NCBI GenBank assembly: GCA_031289815.1
Contig: JAITOS010000066.1
Location: 1 to 7,970, forward strand
Source: Peptococcaceae bacterium
Lineage (GTDB): Bacteria; Bacillota; Desulfitobacteriia; Desulfitobacteriales; Desulfitobacteriaceae
Length of the DNA: 7,970 nucleotides
Reading direction: 5' to 3'
Made by a program: the position numbers and the translations under genes. The notes under the pieces are model-generated. The model was not told the DNA's origin, searched no databases, and was given only the letters and a program-made list of their open reading frames with translations. Shown here piece by piece: positions 6,042-7,970 of the stretch (positions are counted from its first letter, which is position 1; every line of letters begins with the position of its first letter).

Positions 6042-6071
6042 ATGCTACCACAATGAATGAAAGGATGTCAA
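6042..6071 (-). promoter_or_regulatory. Promoter of the PLP-enzyme/NifX-type operon
   Basis: Minus-strand TTGACA (6071-6066) is a perfect -35; TAGCAT (6047-6042) follows after 18 bp with four of six matches. The -10 is also one arm of an imperfect inverted repeat, TAGCATG/CATACTA (6047-6025, nine-base spacer, one mismatch), a weak operator candidate. I see no SAM riboswitch or T-box in the roughly 45-base leader. Confidence 0.5.
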
Positions 6072-6189
6072 TACGGTTCCGCGTCGATTACAAGTCCTGT
6101 CTGACCTCTGCCAAGCGTCCATCCAATTATATGCTACACGCCCGCATTTTTCAACCTGTTGGCTGGCAATGAAAACGTTTCGCAAACGC

Positions 6190-6218
6190 TTGACACATTA
6201 CAAAGGTACCTTTATAAT
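6190..6218 (+). promoter_or_regulatory. Consensus promoter of the marR-MFS operon
   Basis: TTGACA (6190-6195), a 17-bp spacer and TATAAT (6213-6218) match the sigma-A consensus at all twelve positions. A promoter this strong normally needs a repressor, which fits the operator laid over it. A 13-bp inverted repeat CGTTT-CGC-AAACG (6176-6188) ends one base before the -35. Confidence 0.93.
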
Positions 6219-6238
6219 AATAGCGAAGGTACCTTTGT
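6200..6238. promoter_or_regulatory. Duplicated MarR operator around the -10 box
   Basis: AAAGGTACCTTT (6202-6213, a perfect palindrome) is followed 23 bp later by AAGGTACCTT (6226-6235). Together they form one larger perfect inverted repeat, ACAAAGGTACCTT (6200-6212) with AAGGTACCTTTGT (6226-6238), whose 13-base spacer begins with the TATAAT box. The first site fills the -35/-10 spacer and the second covers the transcript start. Two MarR dimers would exclude RNA polymerase, so autorepression of the operon is the natural reading. Confidence 0.8.
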
Positions 6239-6246
6239 ATAATTCT

Positions 6247-6255
6247 AAGGAGGGG
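6247..6255 (+). promoter_or_regulatory. Strong ribosome binding site placed for an ACG start
   Basis: AAGGAGGGG is near perfect, and the base after its AGGAGG core is nine positions before ACG 6263, where an ATG would be expected. No ATG, GTG or TTG in the marR frame lies near it; the first in-frame candidate, TTG 6317, is more than 60 bases away. Confidence 0.8.
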
Positions 6256-6262
6256 AACTGCC

Positions 6263-6772
6263 ACGAACAACGATCCACACCATCTATTTGAACAATTTGA
6301 CCGCCTGGAAAGATTATTGCGTCGGCGTCATCAACATCATCACCGCCGTCATGGCCCTACGGGCGATCCGCACCGCGGTCAGGGACGAATCCTGGCTCTC
6401 TTAAAGCTGAAACCGGAAATAAGCCAGAAAGAGCTGTCCGCCATACTCGATATCCGCTCTCAGTCTTTAGGCCAATTACTCGCTAAATTAGAGCGCCGCG
6501 CCTATATCACCCGAACACCCTCCCCCGCCGATCGCCGCGTGATGGCTATCCACTTAACGGAAGCCGGACAAAATGCTTCCTATCAAAATCAGGAACGCCC
6601 CTTGGACACGGACGCGGTATTGGCCTGCTTAAACGCCGAAGAACAAGCGGCCTTGCAGGATTATTTAAGCCGTATGATTACCGTTTTAGAACAGCAGTTT
6701 CCGACCGACCAAACTTTCCGGCATAAGCATTTTTTCCGCCGCCAGGATAGCGAAATAGGTACTCAGCTATGA
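6263..6772 (+). CDS. MarR-family transcriptional regulator, apparent ACG start
   Basis: This is a winged-helix repressor of 169 residues if read from ACG 6263. Numbered so, the N terminus NNDPHHLFEQFDRLERLLRR is a helix that would form the dimer interface, followed by a His/Arg-rich stretch RRRHQHHHRRHG (20-31). The helix-turn-helix covers about 54-82 (SQKELSAILDIRSQSLGQLL... to YI), the wing is ADRRVMAIHLT (89-99), and a long C-terminal helix covers about 114-146. The alternative start, TTG 6317, would remove the first dimer helix and has only a weak GGAAAG upstream, whereas ACG has an excellent ribosome site. Either the gene uses a rare ACG codon, keeping repressor levels low, or ATG has mutated or been misread. 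The duplicated palindrome over its own promoter suggests autorepression. The stop overlaps the exporter start (ATGA), so this is probably its local regulator; ligand unknown. Confidence 0.85.
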   Translation, partial: TNNDPHHLFEQFDRLERLLRRRHQHHHRRHGPTGDPHRGQGRILALLKLKPEISQKELSAILDIRSQSLGQLLAKLERRAYITRTPSPADRRVMAIHLTEAGQNASYQNQERPLDTDAVLACLNAEEQAALQDYLSRMITVLEQQFPTDQTFRHKHFFRRQDSEIGTQL

Positions 6773-7970
6773 GTAATGAAACTGAACCCCAAGCGCAGCA
6801 ATACCCGCCGCAAGTTTTTGTAAAAATATGGAACAAAACGTTTATCAGCATATTTTTTGCGAGTATGGCCATGAACTTAGGTCAGCAAATGAGCACTTCA
6901 CTTTTAGCGATCTATGCGGACTCTCTCGGCGCGCCGGCAACTAAAATCGGTTTGTTGATAAGTATGTTTGCGCTGACGGCGCTGCTGTTTAAGGTCATCG
7001 CCGCCCCCGCCATCGACACCTATAACCGCAAATATCTGGTCATCGGCGCGATGTTGATTTTAGCCGCCTCCTTTTTCGGTTTCAGCCTCTCCACGACGCT
7101 CTCATCGCTCATGTTTTTCCGGCTGCTACAGGGTATCGGTCTGGCGTTCAGCAACGTGTGCTGTTTAGCTATGGCGGCTGAGTCTTTGCCGAAGGAAAAG
7201 TACGGAACCGGCATCGGCTACTATTCTTTAGCCCAAGTAGCCTCGCAGGCTGTCGGACCGGCTATCGGGCTGGCCATTGCCGGTGCGATAGGCTATCCCT
7301 TCACCTTCGCGATCAACGCCGGCGTTATGCTGTTGGCTGTGATCGCGGCTATGCGGATCAAAATCACATTTAAACGGACCAAGAAGCTCAAAATCACCTT
7401 AAACAATATTATCGCTAAAGAGGCTCTCTTGCCCGCGTTGGTGCAGCTCTTCTTATCCATGCAGTTCATGGTCGTCAATTCCTTCCTCATCGTCTTTGCC
7501 GCGAAGCAGGGCGTTACCTCAAACATCGGCTTTTTCTTTACGGTTTCTTTCGCGACCATGCTGTTCACCCGACCCTTAGTGGGCAAACTGACCGATAAAT
7601 TCGGTCTGGTAAAGGTCTTCATTCCCGCGCTATTCAGCAATTTGATTGCTTTCATCCTCATCAGTTACGCCTACACGCTCCCGCTGTTCCTGCTGGCCGC
7701 CTTTATTTCCGCTTTCGGATTCGGCGCTTGCACGCCGGCGATACAGACCCTCGCCATGAAACTCGTCTCGAATGAGCGGCGCGGCGCCGGCAGCAGCACC
7801 AACTATATCGGGGCGGATATCGGCACCCTTATCGGGCCGGTGGCCGCCGGCAGCGTAGCGCAGCTGTTCGGCTATGCCGTGATGTGGCGCGCCATGCTGA
7901 TTCCCTTATTTATCGCTATGTCCATCGTTTTCTTAGCCCGCAAAAAGATCGGCGGCGTTGAGAGAGCGTT
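6769..7970 (+). CDS. MFS efflux transporter (C-terminal end beyond the window)
   Basis: The frame stays open for 400 codons to the window edge and reads as a DHA1-like 12-helix major facilitator, so most of the protein is present. It starts with a polar tail (about 1-22), then helix 1 (FISIFFASMAMNLGQQMSTSLLAIY), helix 2 (KIGLLISMFALTALLF), a motif-A-like loop PAIDTYNRKYLV in which the usual G-x-x-x-D-R is degenerate, MFFRLLQGIGLAF (115-127, motif B with R118), and VASQAVGPAIG (motif C-like, antiporter signature). A basic central loop (RIKITFKRTKKLKIT) separates the halves. The second half has TRPLVGKLTDKFG, a better motif A. The ATG shares bases with the marR stop (ATGA), giving translational coupling. 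It is probably a drug or metabolite exporter controlled by that MarR; substrate unknown. Confidence 0.93.
   Translation, partial: MSNETEPQAQQYPPQVFVKIWNKTFISIFFASMAMNLGQQMSTSLLAIYADSLGAPATKIGLLISMFALTALLFKVIAAPAIDTYNRKYLVIGAMLILAASFFGFSLSTTLSSLMFFRLLQGIGLAFSNVCCLAMAAESLPKEKYGTGIGYYSLAQVASQAVGPAIGLAIAGAIGYPFTFAINAGVMLLAVIAAMRIKITFKRTKKLKITLNNIIAKEALLPALVQLFLSMQFMVVNSFLIVFAAKQGVTSNIGFFFTVSFATMLFTRPLVGKLTDKFGLVKVFIPALFSNLIAFILISYAYTLPLFLLAAFISAFGFGACTPAIQTLAMKLVSNERRGAGSSTNYIGADIGTLIGPVAAGSVAQLFGYAVMWRAMLIPLFIAMSIVFLARKKIGGVERA

Noticed and set aside
5421..6056. Open frame of 211 codons on the plus strand
   Set aside because: It is antisense to the clearly conserved PLP enzyme and runs across that gene's start and promoter; no ribosome site and no family-like motifs.
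6169..6184. Possible CcpA cre site before the marR promoter
   Set aside because: ATGAAAACGTTT matches the first part of the cre consensus but the 3' half (GC where C-A/T is needed) fails; the CGTTT-CGC-AAACG repeat explains the sequence as well.
1..7970. CRISPR array, IS element, tRNA or rRNA genes, riboswitch classes
   Set aside because: No spaced direct-repeat array, transposase frame, cloverleaf with conserved T-arm, or recognisable riboswitch core was seen on either strand.

Overview
The window looks like chromosome from an anaerobic, low-to-mid GC member of the Bacillota (Clostridia-like; this is inference, with no rRNA or taxon marker present). The supporting signs are strong AGGAGG-type ribosome binding sites, TTGACA/TATAAT-type promoters, rho-independent terminators with T-runs, and a FeoA-FeoA-FeoB-Cys-rich-protein ferrous iron operon of the kind found in anaerobic Firmicutes.

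Layout. (1) Positions 1-440, minus strand: the 5' part of a DHA2-type multidrug MFS exporter with a TTG start. Its leader holds a promoter, a 20-codon reading frame and a terminator-like hairpin. A 12-bp inverted repeat overlaps the promoter -35 element. (2) 564-1160, minus: an unrecognised small exported protein. (3) 1161-1505: a gene-free divergent promoter region. (4) 1506-4346, plus: feoA, a second feoA, feoB and a FeoB-associated Cys-rich membrane protein, closed by a bidirectional terminator at 4361-4411. (5) 4427-5990, minus: a trans-sulfuration PLP enzyme overlapping a NifX/NifB-type iron-molybdenum-cofactor-binding protein gene, convergent with the feo operon. (6) 6190-7970, plus: a consensus promoter with a duplicated KpnI-like operator, a MarR-family regulator that appears to start at ACG, and an MFS exporter joined to it by an ATGA overlap and running off the window end.

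How the genes work together. The feo genes form a complete Fe(II) uptake unit: FeoB is the GTPase/permease, the FeoAs are small cytosolic partners, and the Cys-rich membrane protein probably handles or senses metal. The convergent pair joins sulfur amino acid metabolism to a small metal-cluster-binding protein. The two MFS loci at the ends are separate efflux systems, each with visible regulatory DNA: leader plus inverted repeat for the first, an autoregulated marR-MFS operon for the second.

I see no strong evidence for a wholly new system. The points most worth a second look are the ACG start of the MarR gene, the leader ORF/terminator overlap of the first MFS gene, the repeated GTTAG sites at the feo promoter, and the unidentified exported protein.
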